A DNA stretch of 8,207 bases from Nitrososphaerota archaeon (GTDB taxonomy: Archaea; Thermoproteota; Nitrososphaeria; Nitrososphaerales; UBA183). A program made the translations under genes and the position numbers. The notes beneath the pieces were generated by a model, which saw only the letters and a program-made list of their open reading frames with translations, was not told the DNA's origin and ran no database searches. Location: positions 1-8,207 of the forward strand of contig JAPCJN010000011.1 in the NCBI GenBank assembly GCA_027886925.1, read 5' to 3'. Shown here piece after piece: positions 1-6,400 of the stretch (the first letter of the stretch is position 1; the number at the start of each line of letters is the position of its first letter).

Positions 1-17
1 GGGTTTAAAACCATTCT

Positions 18-659
18 TCACCGTCGAGTCTGATACCACTTCGCGAACTTCGTCAGCGCCTCGGCCCTGTGAGAGATCGCGCATTTCACCTCCTGCGAGA
101 GTTCGCCGAATGTCAATTCCTCGCCGTCGGGGACAAAGATCGGATCGAACCCGAACCCCCCAGTCCCCTTCGGCCCTCCCGAAATCGACCCGCTCACGGA
201 ACCTTCGAAGACGGAGGGCTCTCCTCCCAGCTCGCAGTACGCTACCGAGCTGACGAATCTGGCCCTCCTTGATTTTGTCTCCCCGTTGGAGGGGCCGAGC
301 AAGGCGAGGATTCCCTTGATTCCGATTGTCTTTAGTGCGTAGGCGGAGTACACTCCCGGGAAGCCGCCGAGCGAACCGACGAAGAGCCCGGCGTCCTCGA
401 CCAAGATCGCCCGGCCCGCCCTCTTTGCGGCCTCTCTCGCCGCATAGGATGCTACTTCAGAGGTGGTATCGGCCTGGATCTCCGTCCCCTTGCCGTCGTA
501 TTGCTCGATGGAGATACCGAAAGAGGCGAGGATCTGAAGCGCCTCCTCCATCTTTCCGCGGTTTGATGTGGCGAACAAGACAGGCTGGCGGCGGCGCGAC
601 AGTTCCGATGCGCCTCTTCCTCGCCTATTCGACCCGGGCGTATCTCCCCCTCCTTTCAA
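18..659 (-). CDS. rdgB: XTP/dITP diphosphatase (HAM1/RdgB family)
   Basis: House-cleaning pyrophosphatase expected to hydrolyse non-canonical purine triphosphates (ITP, dITP, XTP) to the monophosphate and PPi in the cytosol. The HAM1 core runs from about residue 27 to the C-terminus (213 aa from this start). It shows the N-terminal nucleotide-binding motif TSNRGK (31-36), the acidic EDAGL motif (88-92, equivalent to DSGL), GGFGFDPIF (167-175) and SHRAEAL (196-202). The core of about 187 aa matches the usual family length. The start is uncertain: the TTG used here overlaps the end of bud32 by 35 nt and adds about 26 Arg/Gly-rich residues not typical of the family. The next in-frame start, TTG at 578, would cut into the first beta strand (PVLFAT). 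It is the last gene of the kae1-bud32-rdgB operon. Family call is firm, start is not. Confidence 0.92.
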   Translation of the reverse strand: MKGGGDTPGSNRRGRGASELSRRRQPVLFATSNRGKMEEALQILASFGISIEQYDGKGTEIQADTTSEVASYAAREAAKRAGRAILVEDAGLFVGSLGGFPGVYSAYALKTIGIKGILALLGPSNGETKSRRARFVSSVAYCELGGEPSVFEGSVSGSISGGPKGTGGFGFDPIFVPDGEELTFGELSQEVKCAISHRAEALTKFAKWYQTRR

Positions 660-1263
660 TCTCCGTGAGCTTCCTCATCGCCTCCGACCCCCTCCTCTCC
701 CCGAGCACCGAGGAGTAGCCGTTGAACAACGACTGCATGAACCGCTTCGCGACCGGGTTGTGCGCCCCCGTGAGCGTCTCCTTGATGAGCCTGAGGTCGA
801 CGGCGTGGTCCTCCAGTTTTTGCGAGTGAAGCGCGAGACCAAAGTCGATGAGGCTTATTCCGCCGTCTTCGTCCACGATGACGTTCGATGTCGTCAGGTC
901 GCCGTGCATTATCCCAGCGGAGTGGAGCCTCGCTATGTCTTTGCCGAACTCTTCAGCGGTCGTCTCGACGCTCCAGTCCGCTTCGGCCTCTTGGAGGACC
1001 GTCTTCAGCCTCCTCCCTTGCAGGTACTCCATCACGAGGAGCGCATCAGGAGGGGACATGTAGTAGATGTGAGGAGACGAGACGCCGGCCAGCTTCGAGA
1101 GGTGAATCATTTGCGCCTCGTGCGCTGTCCTCTGTCTCCTGATCGCGTTGTCGAGTTCCGGAAGCCGATACCGGAGTGGCTTGCGGACCTTGTACACGGC
1201 TGGCGCCTCGCACCACTCCCCGCGGTAGACGTCTGCCTCTGCACCGCGATAGATGAGCCTCAT
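625..1263 (-). CDS. bud32: KEOPS complex kinase/ATPase Bud32
   Basis: Small atypical Ser/Thr kinase (PRPK/Bud32, RIO-like) that partners Kae1 in KEOPS, where its ATPase activity supports t6A37 formation on ANN-decoding tRNAs. Numbered from the ATG (212 aa): glycine-poor loop RGAEADVY near the N-terminus, conserved K25 and E49 within the stretch containing KVRKPLRYRLPELD and RTAHEA, catalytic loop HGDLTTSN (120-127, catalytic Asp 122) and metal-binding DFG (140-142). The C-terminal RRGRY tail resembles the Arg-rich Bud32 tail. I chose ATG at 1263 because family members begin just before the RGAEA motif and an AGGTGA (complement of 1275-1280) sits 11 nt upstream; a GTG at 1278 would add five residues. 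It follows kae1 by about 21 nt and its 3' end may overlap rdgB. Kae1 and Bud32 are separate genes here, not the fusion seen in some euryarchaea. Confidence 0.95.
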   Translation of the reverse strand: MRLIYRGAEADVYRGEWCEAPAVYKVRKPLRYRLPELDNAIRRQRTAHEAQMIHLSKLAGVSSPHIYYMSPPDALLVMEYLQGRRLKTVLQEAEADWSVETTAEEFGKDIARLHSAGIMHGDLTTSNVIVDEDGGISLIDFGLALHSQKLEDHAVDLRLIKETLTGAHNPVAKRFMQSLFNGYSSVLGERRGSEAMRKLTEIERRGRYARVE

Positions 1264-1284
1264 CGTCGTCTTCGTCACCTACCC

Positions 1285-2295
1285 TTAGCTCCTCCATGGG
1301 GTCGGGACCGTGTCCAGCCTCCAAGACTGCCTGACGACGCTGTCCGAGACATCGTGTAGGGAATCCCCCGACCTAAAGGCCAGGAGCCCGGTCCAGGCGA
1401 TCTGGGCGCCGCAGTCTCCGCTGAACTGCAGGGGCACGACCTTCAAGGAGGCGTCGTGCCTCTTGACCATCACCCCGAGCATCCCTGCGAGCCTCTTGTT
1501 AGCGGCTACCCCTCCCACCACCATGAGCTCGCGAGAGCCCGTGAAGGCGAGGGCGCGTTCGGTCACCTCCGTGGTGATCGCGAACGCGGTCTCCTGAAGC
1601 GAATAACAGACGTCCTGGAACGGGGTTCCCCCGTCGATGAGCCTCTTCGCGGCGGTGAGCAGCCCCGAGAAGGTTACGTCGTTCCCCTTGATGGCGTAGG
1701 GGAGCTTGACGTACCTCCTCGACCGCGCGGCCGCCTCCTCGATCCTCCTCCCGCAAGGCGAGGCGAATCCGACGTGGCGACCGATTTGGTCGAGGAGCTG
1801 GCCCAGGGTGAGGTCGAGAGTCTCTCCGAGCACCCTCCACATGCCCGCGGAATGCGCCACGACCATAGTGTGGCCGCCGGAGATGAGCAACACCAACGGG
1901 GTCTTTGCCCCTGTGAGAAGGCAGCCCAGCTCGATGTGCCCGACCGCGTGGTTTACTGCGACCAATGGTTTGCCGGTCGAGAGGGCGAGGGTCCTCGCGG
2001 CCACTGCGCCCACCCTGAGGCAAGGCCCTAGCCCAGGCCCCATCGCGTACGCGAAGGCGTCGACGTCGTCGAACCGACCGGCCAGCCCGTCTTCCCTCTG
2101 CACCGCCTCTTTCAAGACCTTGACCGCGACCGCCGTGTGATGGTCTGCCGCCTCGGCGGGGTGTATCCCGCTTCCTTCAGGTGGCATGTAGACGTCTTTT
2201 GCGTTCGTGATCACGCCCCTTCTCTCCGAGACCAGGGAGACGGAAAAGGTGTGCGCGGTGCTCTCAATACCGAGGACTCGCAGGTCGTCGTGCAT
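1285..2295 (-). CDS. kae1: tRNA t6A threonylcarbamoyltransferase Kae1 (KEOPS)
   Basis: Catalytic subunit of KEOPS (Kae1/TsaD/OSGEP, ASKHA fold), transferring threonylcarbamoyl from TC-AMP to N6 of A37 in ANN-decoding tRNAs. The 336 aa length is normal for archaea. Visible motifs: GIESTAHT (9-16), IHPAEAADHH (44-53), MGPGLGPCLRVG (85-96), metal-ligand pair H116 and H120 in NHAVGH, phosphate-binding ISGGHT (138-143), GETLDLTLGQLLDQIGR (157-173), KGNDVTFSGLL (203-213), GGVAAN (260-265) and the third metal ligand D294 in SGDCGAQ. Two segments depart from the textbook pattern: CGRRIE at 181-186 where many homologues have GGPxIE, and DCG instead of DNG at 294-296. The ATG at 2295 lies about 38 nt from a TTTATC box, suggesting a very short leader. 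First gene of the operon with bud32 and rdgB. Confidence 0.97.
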   Translation of the reverse strand: MHDDLRVLGIESTAHTFSVSLVSERRGVITNAKDVYMPPEGSGIHPAEAADHHTAVAVKVLKEAVQREDGLAGRFDDVDAFAYAMGPGLGPCLRVGAVAARTLALSTGKPLVAVNHAVGHIELGCLLTGAKTPLVLLISGGHTMVVAHSAGMWRVLGETLDLTLGQLLDQIGRHVGFASPCGRRIEEAAARSRRYVKLPYAIKGNDVTFSGLLTAAKRLIDGGTPFQDVCYSLQETAFAITTEVTERALAFTGSRELMVVGGVAANKRLAGMLGVMVKRHDASLKVVPLQFSGDCGAQIAWTGLLAFRSGDSLHDVSDSVVRQSWRLDTVPTPWRS

Positions 2296-2327
2296 CCTGA
2301 CTTGTTCGAGGATTTCCGGTCCAGAGA

Positions 2328-2345
2328 CTTGATAAACTTATTTTG
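2328..2345. promoter_or_regulatory. Divergent TATA-like promoter region, kae1 / COG1325 gene
   Basis: An AT-rich patch in GC-rich surroundings separates two divergent genes. Read on the minus strand it gives TTTATC centred near 2333, about 38 nt before the kae1 ATG. Read on the plus strand it gives AAACTTATTTT centred near 2340, about 28 nt before the TTG at 2368. Archaeal transcription normally begins about 26 nt after the TATA centre, so both transcripts would have little or no leader. Position and composition are seen in the sequence; promoter function is inferred. Confidence 0.55.
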
Positions 2346-2367
2346 GTCCAGGACAGAGATTTTCGCG

Positions 2368-2805
2368 TTGAGTTCGGAGGTCCAGTCCCTCGAGGTCTCC
2401 TACTTCCTGCAGGCGACGGAGGACGAAGGGAAGGTCTGGCAGGCGGTGAGAGGCCTCATCGGGGTCGAGGTCAGCGAGGAGAGACAGCTGCTCGAGGGGC
2501 ACTATGGAAACGCGATAGTATGGGTCAGGTGCCATCCGACCGGGGAGGAGGCGAAGAAGGCGCTCCTGGAGATTTTCTCCCACATGCGGGAGGACGAGAA
2601 GAGGTCTGTGCTGGCAGACCTCGGCCACTCCCTCGACGAGCACAACGCGCTTTACATAAGGCTGAGCAAACAGGTGCTCGTCATGCAGGGGAATGCCGTT
2701 CCGGCCGACTCAGACCCCATAAGGGTGAAGGTGAAGCCTCGCTCCTTTCTCGTCAAGGGAGACCCGGTCGGCTTTTACACCCGCCTTTTGGGGAAGAGCG
2801 CCTGA
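2368..2805 (+). CDS. COG1325/PF01877 RNA-binding protein (exosome-associated)
   Basis: Member of the archaeal RNA-binding family once called DUF54 and predicted to be an accessory exosome factor; its biochemical role is not well defined. The 145 aa form shows the family hallmarks: FLQATEDEGKV (13-23), LEGHYGN (42-48), a middle helical part, LYIRLSKQ (95-102) and DPIRVKVK (116-123). The frame stays open upstream to 2137, but that would run deep into divergent kae1 and through its promoter. I chose TTG at 2368 because it begins just before the conserved domain, gives the normal family length and lies about 28 nt after a TATA-like box with no Shine-Dalgarno, as expected for a leaderless mRNA. 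Its stop abuts the next ATG (TGA then ATG). Pairing with RNase P genes is known from the archaeal exosome gene neighbourhood. Start moderately sure, family sure. Confidence 0.88.
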   Translation: MSSEVQSLEVSYFLQATEDEGKVWQAVRGLIGVEVSEERQLLEGHYGNAIVWVRCHPTGEEAKKALLEIFSHMREDEKRSVLADLGHSLDEHNALYIRLSKQVLVMQGNAVPADSDPIRVKVKPRSFLVKGDPVGFYTRLLGKSA

Positions 2806-3081
2806 ATGAGGGGCCCTAGGCACAAGAGATACCTTCTGCTCACCAGCGAGAGAACCATAGACGACGAAGCGAGGAAGGCTCTGACCTTCCTGATATCGAA
2901 GAGATATCCTCTCGCACTGAAGAAGGCGGTGTGGTTCGAGCGCGCCTTGATCGTGAAGACCGACAACCAGGACATATCCCAAGTGAGAGAGCTGCTGGAG
3001 GTGGGTGTGGACGGCGTCGTCCTGAGATCGAGGCTTACGTCGGGCTCGATAGGTAAGCTCAAAAAAGCCCTGTCGAGGTAG
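2806..3081 (+). CDS. Probable RNase P protein subunit Pop5 (Rnp2-like)
   Basis: Small basic protein of 91 aa, likely the Pop5/Rnp2 protein of archaeal RNase P, which with Rnp3 (Rpp30) supports the catalytic RNA in 5' tRNA maturation. Visible match: N-terminal KRYLLLTSE strand (7-15), an alpha helix from IDDEARKALTFLI, a strand ALIVKTD followed by a helix ISQVRELL (57-64), then VVLRSRLTSGSIGKLKK (71-87). That last block parallels the Pop5 C-terminal pattern R-x-L-x-x-SGTI-x-x-L-x-x-K. The protein is shorter than the usual 100-120 aa and the match is by pattern only. Context helps: it starts directly after the COG1325 stop, and that family neighbours RNase P subunit genes in the exosome cluster of many archaea. 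A different small RNA-binding protein is possible. Confidence 0.6.
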   Translation: MRGPRHKRYLLLTSERTIDDEARKALTFLISKRYPLALKKAVWFERALIVKTDNQDISQVRELLEVGVDGVVLRSRLTSGSIGKLKKALSR

Positions 3082-3089
3082 GCGGCGCG

Positions 3090-3473
3090 ATGGTCAAGTA
3101 CTTCTCGCAGGAATTCTTCACAGAGCTGCAAGACAAGCTTTCCAACGACCCGAAGTGGCAGGAGGGCACCAAAGGGTTGAAGACCAGCATGAGGCTCGGT
3201 TCCACCGACCAAGGGAGCGCTCAGACTTACCTGGTCAAGGTGGAAGAGGGGAAGACGTTCATCTCCCCCTCAGACGCGACTGCGCAGGCGGAGTTTTCCT
3301 TCGATGGCTCCTACGAGACTTGGACGAAGGTCGCGAAGGGCGAGGTTGACTTCCAATCCGCCGTTCTGAAGGGCTTGCTGAAGTTCAAGGGTTCAATTAC
3401 CAAGATCCTGCTCTACAAGGACCGGTTCCTCAGGATAGCTGAGGTCATGCGGTCGATTCAGGTCGAGTTCTAG
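3090..3473 (+). CDS. SCP2 sterol-carrier domain protein
   Basis: Stand-alone SCP2 domain of 127 aa, a soluble fold with a hydrophobic tunnel that binds lipids or acyl-CoAs; the ligand in archaea is unknown. The typical second half is clear: AEFSFDGSYETWTKVAKGE (67-85), then DFQSAVLKGLLKFKGSITKI (87-106), which matches the 'A-x(3)-G-x-L-K-x-K-G-S' signature of the family. There is no signal peptide or membrane segment. ATG at 3090 follows the Pop5-like stop by 8 nt and has GAGGT (3075-3079) at 10 nt spacing, so it looks co-transcribed with the two RNA genes. It converges on the thiolase/DUF35/acyl-CoA dehydrogenase operon with only 5 nt between stops, so its metabolic partners probably lie on the opposite strand. 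Confidence 0.9.
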   Translation: MVKYFSQEFFTELQDKLSNDPKWQEGTKGLKTSMRLGSTDQGSAQTYLVKVEEGKTFISPSDATAQAEFSFDGSYETWTKVAKGEVDFQSAVLKGLLKFKGSITKILLYKDRFLRIAEVMRSIQVEF

Positions 3474-3478
3474 CGCAA

Positions 3479-3922
3479 CTAGCCTTTGACGACGAAGACG
3501 TAATAGGGGCTCCCGTCGTTTCCCTTCCGGAACTCGATTTGCAGTGCTTCGCCAGGCTTCAGCTTCCGTGGGTCGCCTCCCTCGATCCAGGCGAGGACAT
3601 TGAGGCCCTCCTTCAGCCTGCCAATCCCGACAAGGTACGGGTCGTGGTCGACGAAGCTCGTCGGGGTGACCTGCACGTACGTGAACGTCAGGAGCTCTGC
3701 TTCCTTCCCAAGGTCGACCCACCCCGAGTTTCCGCTCATGCAGCGAGGGCAGTCCGCCTGCGGTGGGAAACTCACTTTCCCACAGTCAGTGCACTTTGTC
3801 GTGACGAATTTGCCCTCCAAGAGCCCATCCCAGAACTTCTGGGTCTTCGACGTGGGTATGTTGAACTTCAGTGACAGGCTCCGCTTCGAGTGGAGGGTCG
3901 GCTGTCCTTCGTCGGCTTTCAT
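3479..3922 (-). CDS. DUF35 OB-fold/Zn-ribbon protein, thiolase partner
   Basis: Protein of 147 aa with a rubredoxin-like zinc ribbon (C44, C47, C58, C61 in CTDC...CPRC) followed by an OB-fold domain (about 68-147), with DPYLVGIGRL and KPGEALQIEF typical of DUF35. Family members bind SCPx-like thiolases. In archaea one bridges acetoacetyl-CoA thiolase and HMG-CoA synthase; in actinobacterial steroid degradation relatives form part of ChsH-type complexes. Here the ATG directly follows the thiolase TAG with no gap, and GAGGT (complement of 3934-3938) lies about 11 nt upstream, so tight coupling with the thiolase is evident. It probably acts as a scaffold or CoA-binding subunit of that thiolase. 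No HMG-CoA synthase is present in this window, so the pathway cannot be fixed. Confidence 0.92.
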   Translation of the reverse strand: MKADEGQPTLHSKRSLSLKFNIPTSKTQKFWDGLLEGKFVTTKCTDCGKVSFPPQADCPRCMSGNSGWVDLGKEAELLTFTYVQVTPTSFVDHDPYLVGIGRLKEGLNVLAWIEGGDPRKLKPGEALQIEFRKGNDGSPYYVFVVKG

Positions 3923-5092
3923 CTAGCTAATGGACCTCGAGAGTACTGTCACGTAGCAGTAGTGCCCTGTCCCACCCACGTTGTGGACGAGACCGATTCC
4001 GTTTTTGATTTGCGCCTGCCTGCCGCCTTCAGCCTCGCCCCTGAGCTGCTTCGAGACCTCGACCATCATCGATACCCCGGTCGCCCCGATTGGATGGCCT
4101 TTCGCCTTGAGGCCACCGTCGACGTTCATGGGGATTCTCCCACCGACCTCGGTCTGGCCTTCGCGGATGAGCTTCGCGCCCTCTCCCTTCTCGCAGAATC
4201 CAAGGTCCTCGTAAGCCATCAGCTCCGCTATCGTGAAGCAGTCATGGCATGTGGCTACGTCCACGTCCCGCGGGGACACTCTGGACGCGGCGTACGCCTT
4301 CCTGGACGCGTCGACCGTCGCGCGGAGACCCACGTAGTCTGACCTCCTGCTGAGGTTGGCGGAGTCCGAAGAGCAGCCCATCCCCTTTATCCAGACGGGA
4401 GTGTCGGAAAGCCTCTTGGCCGTCTCTTCGCTCGCGAGGACGACCGCGGCAGACCCGTCCGAGATCGGGCACGCATCGTAGAGCTTCAGGGGCCACGAAA
4501 CCACCTGCGAGGCGAGGGCCTTCTCGAGCGTGATCTCCTTTCGGAACTGCGCCAGCGGGTTCATCGCCGCATAGTGGTGCGCCTTCACCGCGACCCGCGC
4601 CATATCCTCTTCAGTGGTTCCGTACCGGTTCATGTGAGCGACGGCGTAAAGGGCGTAGTAGGCAGGGAAGGTCATCCCGTAGTTCTCGAACTCCCAGAGA
4701 TAGGAGCCCGACCTCCCCATCAGCTCCACGGCCGTCAACGTGTCGACCTCGGTCATCTTCTCTACCCCGACCGCCATCGTGAGGTCCGCTTCGCCGCTGG
4801 CGACGCTGAGGTACGCGCTCCTGACCGCCGCACTCCCGCTCGCGCACGCGGCCTCGACCCTCATGGTGCCGATGTCTTGGAAGCCCGCGTACTCGTTCAC
4901 CACGACCGCCGGGAGGTTCTCCTCATTCCAGCCTCCGGCGCTCCCCACAGTGACGTTCTGGACGTCCTTCTTCTCCGCCCCTGAGTCCTCGAGCGCGACC
5001 TTTATCGACTCGAAGGCGAGCTCTCCGAGGTTCACGTCAGCCCTCCTACCGAACCTCGAGTGACCGATGCCTACTATCGCGACGTTGTTCAA
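3923..5092 (-). CDS. SCPx-type thiolase (acetyl-CoA C-acyltransferase)
   Basis: Thiolase of the archaeal/SCPx subfamily, making or cleaving beta-ketoacyl-CoA. In numbering from the longer GTG start at 5122 (399 aa), catalytic residues are C93 in EAACASGSA, H293 in CHDCF and H343 in GGLKAKGHPIGATG. The C-terminal motif is HNVGGTG (380-386), the SCPx-like version without the Cys of classical thiolases. I prefer TTG at 5092 (389 aa): it overlaps the acyl-CoA dehydrogenase stop as TTGA, a classic coupling arrangement, and gives an N-terminus NNVAIVGIGHSRFG like that of homologues; GTG at 5122 would overlap the upstream gene by 34 nt. It sits between acyl-CoA dehydrogenase and DUF35, suggesting acyl-CoA breakdown, though acetoacetyl-CoA synthesis for the mevalonate pathway is possible. 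Confidence 0.95.
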   Translation of the reverse strand: MNNVAIVGIGHSRFGRRADVNLGELAFESIKVALEDSGAEKKDVQNVTVGSAGGWNEENLPAVVVNEYAGFQDIGTMRVEAACASGSAAVRSAYLSVASGEADLTMAVGVEKMTEVDTLTAVELMGRSGSYLWEFENYGMTFPAYYALYAVAHMNRYGTTEEDMARVAVKAHHYAAMNPLAQFRKEITLEKALASQVVSWPLKLYDACPISDGSAAVVLASEETAKRLSDTPVWIKGMGCSSDSANLSRRSDYVGLRATVDASRKAYAASRVSPRDVDVATCHDCFTIAELMAYEDLGFCEKGEGAKLIREGQTEVGGRIPMNVDGGLKAKGHPIGATGVSMMVEVSKQLRGEAEGGRQAQIKNGIGLVHNVGGTGHYCYVTVLSRSIS

Positions 5093-6246
5093 TCCTGGAG
5101 TATCTCCCGCGACAATATCCACCGTTGGACTTCTGAAGTGCCCTCCACTATGTCGAGTATCTTCGCGTCTCTCAGATACCGCTCCAAAGGGAGCAGCTTG
5201 CTCAGACCGATGCCGCCGTGGATCTGGATCGCCCTCTCGCAGACCCAGACTGCCATCTCTGTCGAGAAGACCTTGGCCATTGACGCCTCCCTGACGAACT
5301 CCTCGCCTTTGTCCCTGAGATAGGCCGCCCTGAAGGTGAGCAGCCGCGCCGCCTCGAGCCTCGTGGCCATGTCAGCTATTAGGAACCTTATCGATTCGAG
5401 CTTCGCCAACTGCCTGTTGAAGAGCATCCGCTTCTTCGAGTAAGCGACTGACGCCTCGAGCGCGGCTTCGGCCACGCCCAGCGCGCCTGCAGCAGCCCCG
5501 ACCCGCCCCTGGTTGAGCACGGCCATGGCGATGATGAAGCCATCGCCCGGCGAACCCACCATGTTCGACGCTGGAACGACGCAGTCTCTGAATATGAGCT
5601 CGGCCGTCCCGGTGCCCCGGATCCCGATGACCTCGAGCTTGCCACCGACGCTGAACCCGGAGGCCCCCTTCTCGACCAAGAAGGCGGTCATGCCGGCGGC
5701 GCCGTCCTCGACCTTTCCAGTCCTGGTGAACAGGACTACCAGGTCGGCTTGGAATCCCTGGGAGATCCAGATCTTCGAGCCGTTGATCTTGTAACCATCG
5801 GCGAATTTCACGGCCTGGGTCTGGATGTTCGCGGCATCCGAACCCGCGCCCGGCTCCGTGAGCCCGTAGGAGCCGATGATTTCGCCCTTCGCGAGCCCGG
5901 GAAGATACTTCTCCTTCTGCTCCTTCGTGCCAAACTGCGATATAGGGTACCCCACGAGCCCGTTCTGCACTCCGATTATGAGGCAAGCCGAGAGGCTGAC
6001 CTTCGCTATCTCCTCAGCGACCACGACTGACGAGACAAGGCCAAGGCCGAGCCCACCGTACTCGACAGGGATGTTCAGGCCGAGCAGCCCGTGCTCTCCC
6101 ATCTTCTTCACGAGGTCGCGCGGGTACTCGTCCGTCCTGTCGATCTCGTCGGCGACGGGAGCGATCTCACGGCTGGCGAACTCCTTAGCCCAAGCGCGGA
6201 GTTCCTCGTGCTCCGGCTTGAACGCTATCTCAGGGAAACGCCCCAA
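5089..6246 (-). CDS. Acyl-CoA dehydrogenase
   Basis: FAD-dependent acyl-CoA dehydrogenase of 385 aa, full length, catalysing alpha,beta-dehydrogenation of acyl-CoA with electrons passed to ETF. All three domains are present: N-terminal helical (1-125), beta domain with GSYGLTEPGAGSDAA (125-139, first family signature) and C-terminal helical with QIHGGIGLSKLLPLERYLRD (341-360, second signature). E368 in VEGTSEVQR is the likely catalytic base, in the position used by short/medium-chain and branched-chain enzymes rather than the isovaleryl-type location. The start is TTG at 6246, about 32 nt after a GATAAATA box and without a Shine-Dalgarno, so leaderless. First gene of the operon with thiolase and DUF35. 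No ETF, enoyl-CoA hydratase or hydroxyacyl-CoA dehydrogenase gene is in the window. Chain-length specificity cannot be read by eye. Confidence 0.96.
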   Translation of the reverse strand: MGRFPEIAFKPEHEELRAWAKEFASREIAPVADEIDRTDEYPRDLVKKMGEHGLLGLNIPVEYGGLGLGLVSSVVVAEEIAKVSLSACLIIGVQNGLVGYPISQFGTKEQKEKYLPGLAKGEIIGSYGLTEPGAGSDAANIQTQAVKFADGYKINGSKIWISQGFQADLVVLFTRTGKVEDGAAGMTAFLVEKGASGFSVGGKLEVIGIRGTGTAELIFRDCVVPASNMVGSPGDGFIIAMAVLNQGRVGAAAGALGVAEAALEASVAYSKKRMLFNRQLAKLESIRFLIADMATRLEAARLLTFRAAYLRDKGEEFVREASMAKVFSTEMAVWVCERAIQIHGGIGLSKLLPLERYLRDAKILDIVEGTSEVQRWILSREILQD

Positions 6247-6272
6247 ATTGCCCGAAAAAAGTTCGGCCCGAG

Positions 6273-6282
6273 TCTATTTATC
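6273..6282 (-). promoter_or_regulatory. TATA-like box of the acyl-CoA dehydrogenase operon
   Basis: Minus-strand GATAAATAGA stands out in the GC-rich background and is preceded by a purine-rich GAAAT stretch that could serve as a BRE. Its centre is about 32 nt from the TTG start at 6246, right for a leaderless or nearly leaderless transcript. Function is inferred from position and composition. Confidence 0.55.
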
Positions 6283-6363
6283 ATTTCATTTCCCCCTTTT
6301 GAACTCGGCTCCTTTTCAGCGCACAACGAGCGGATACGCCTGAGCAACACTTTCTGGCGAGAG

Positions 6364-6400
6364 TCTGATGGTGCTGGCCTAGAACAGCACCCCGCGCAGA
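6364..6400. repeat. Inverted repeat / hairpin in the lsm-ACAD intergenic region
   Basis: GGTGCTG (6370-6376) pairs with CAGCACC (6385-6391) across an 8-nt loop, giving a 7-bp GC-rich stem. An outer TCTG (6364-6367) pairs with CAGA (6397-6400) across an internal loop. No T-run follows on either strand, so it does not look like a simple terminator. It may be part of a structured RNA or a protein-binding site; role unknown. Confidence 0.55.

Noticed and set aside
2..12. GGTTTAAAACC inverted repeat at the left edge, considered as a TATA box or terminator
   Set aside because: Very short, no visible gene to assign it to, and it lies at the window boundary just past the rdgB stop.
568..1359. Long plus-strand open frame of 263 codons opposite bud32
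   Set aside because: It is the antisense shadow of bud32 and of the ends of rdgB and kae1; composition is Arg/Pro-rich with no domain.
2137..2367. Upstream extension of the COG1325 reading frame over the kae1 start
   Set aside because: It would overlap divergent kae1 by about 160 nt and translate through the promoter region; the conserved family domain begins just after TTG 2368.
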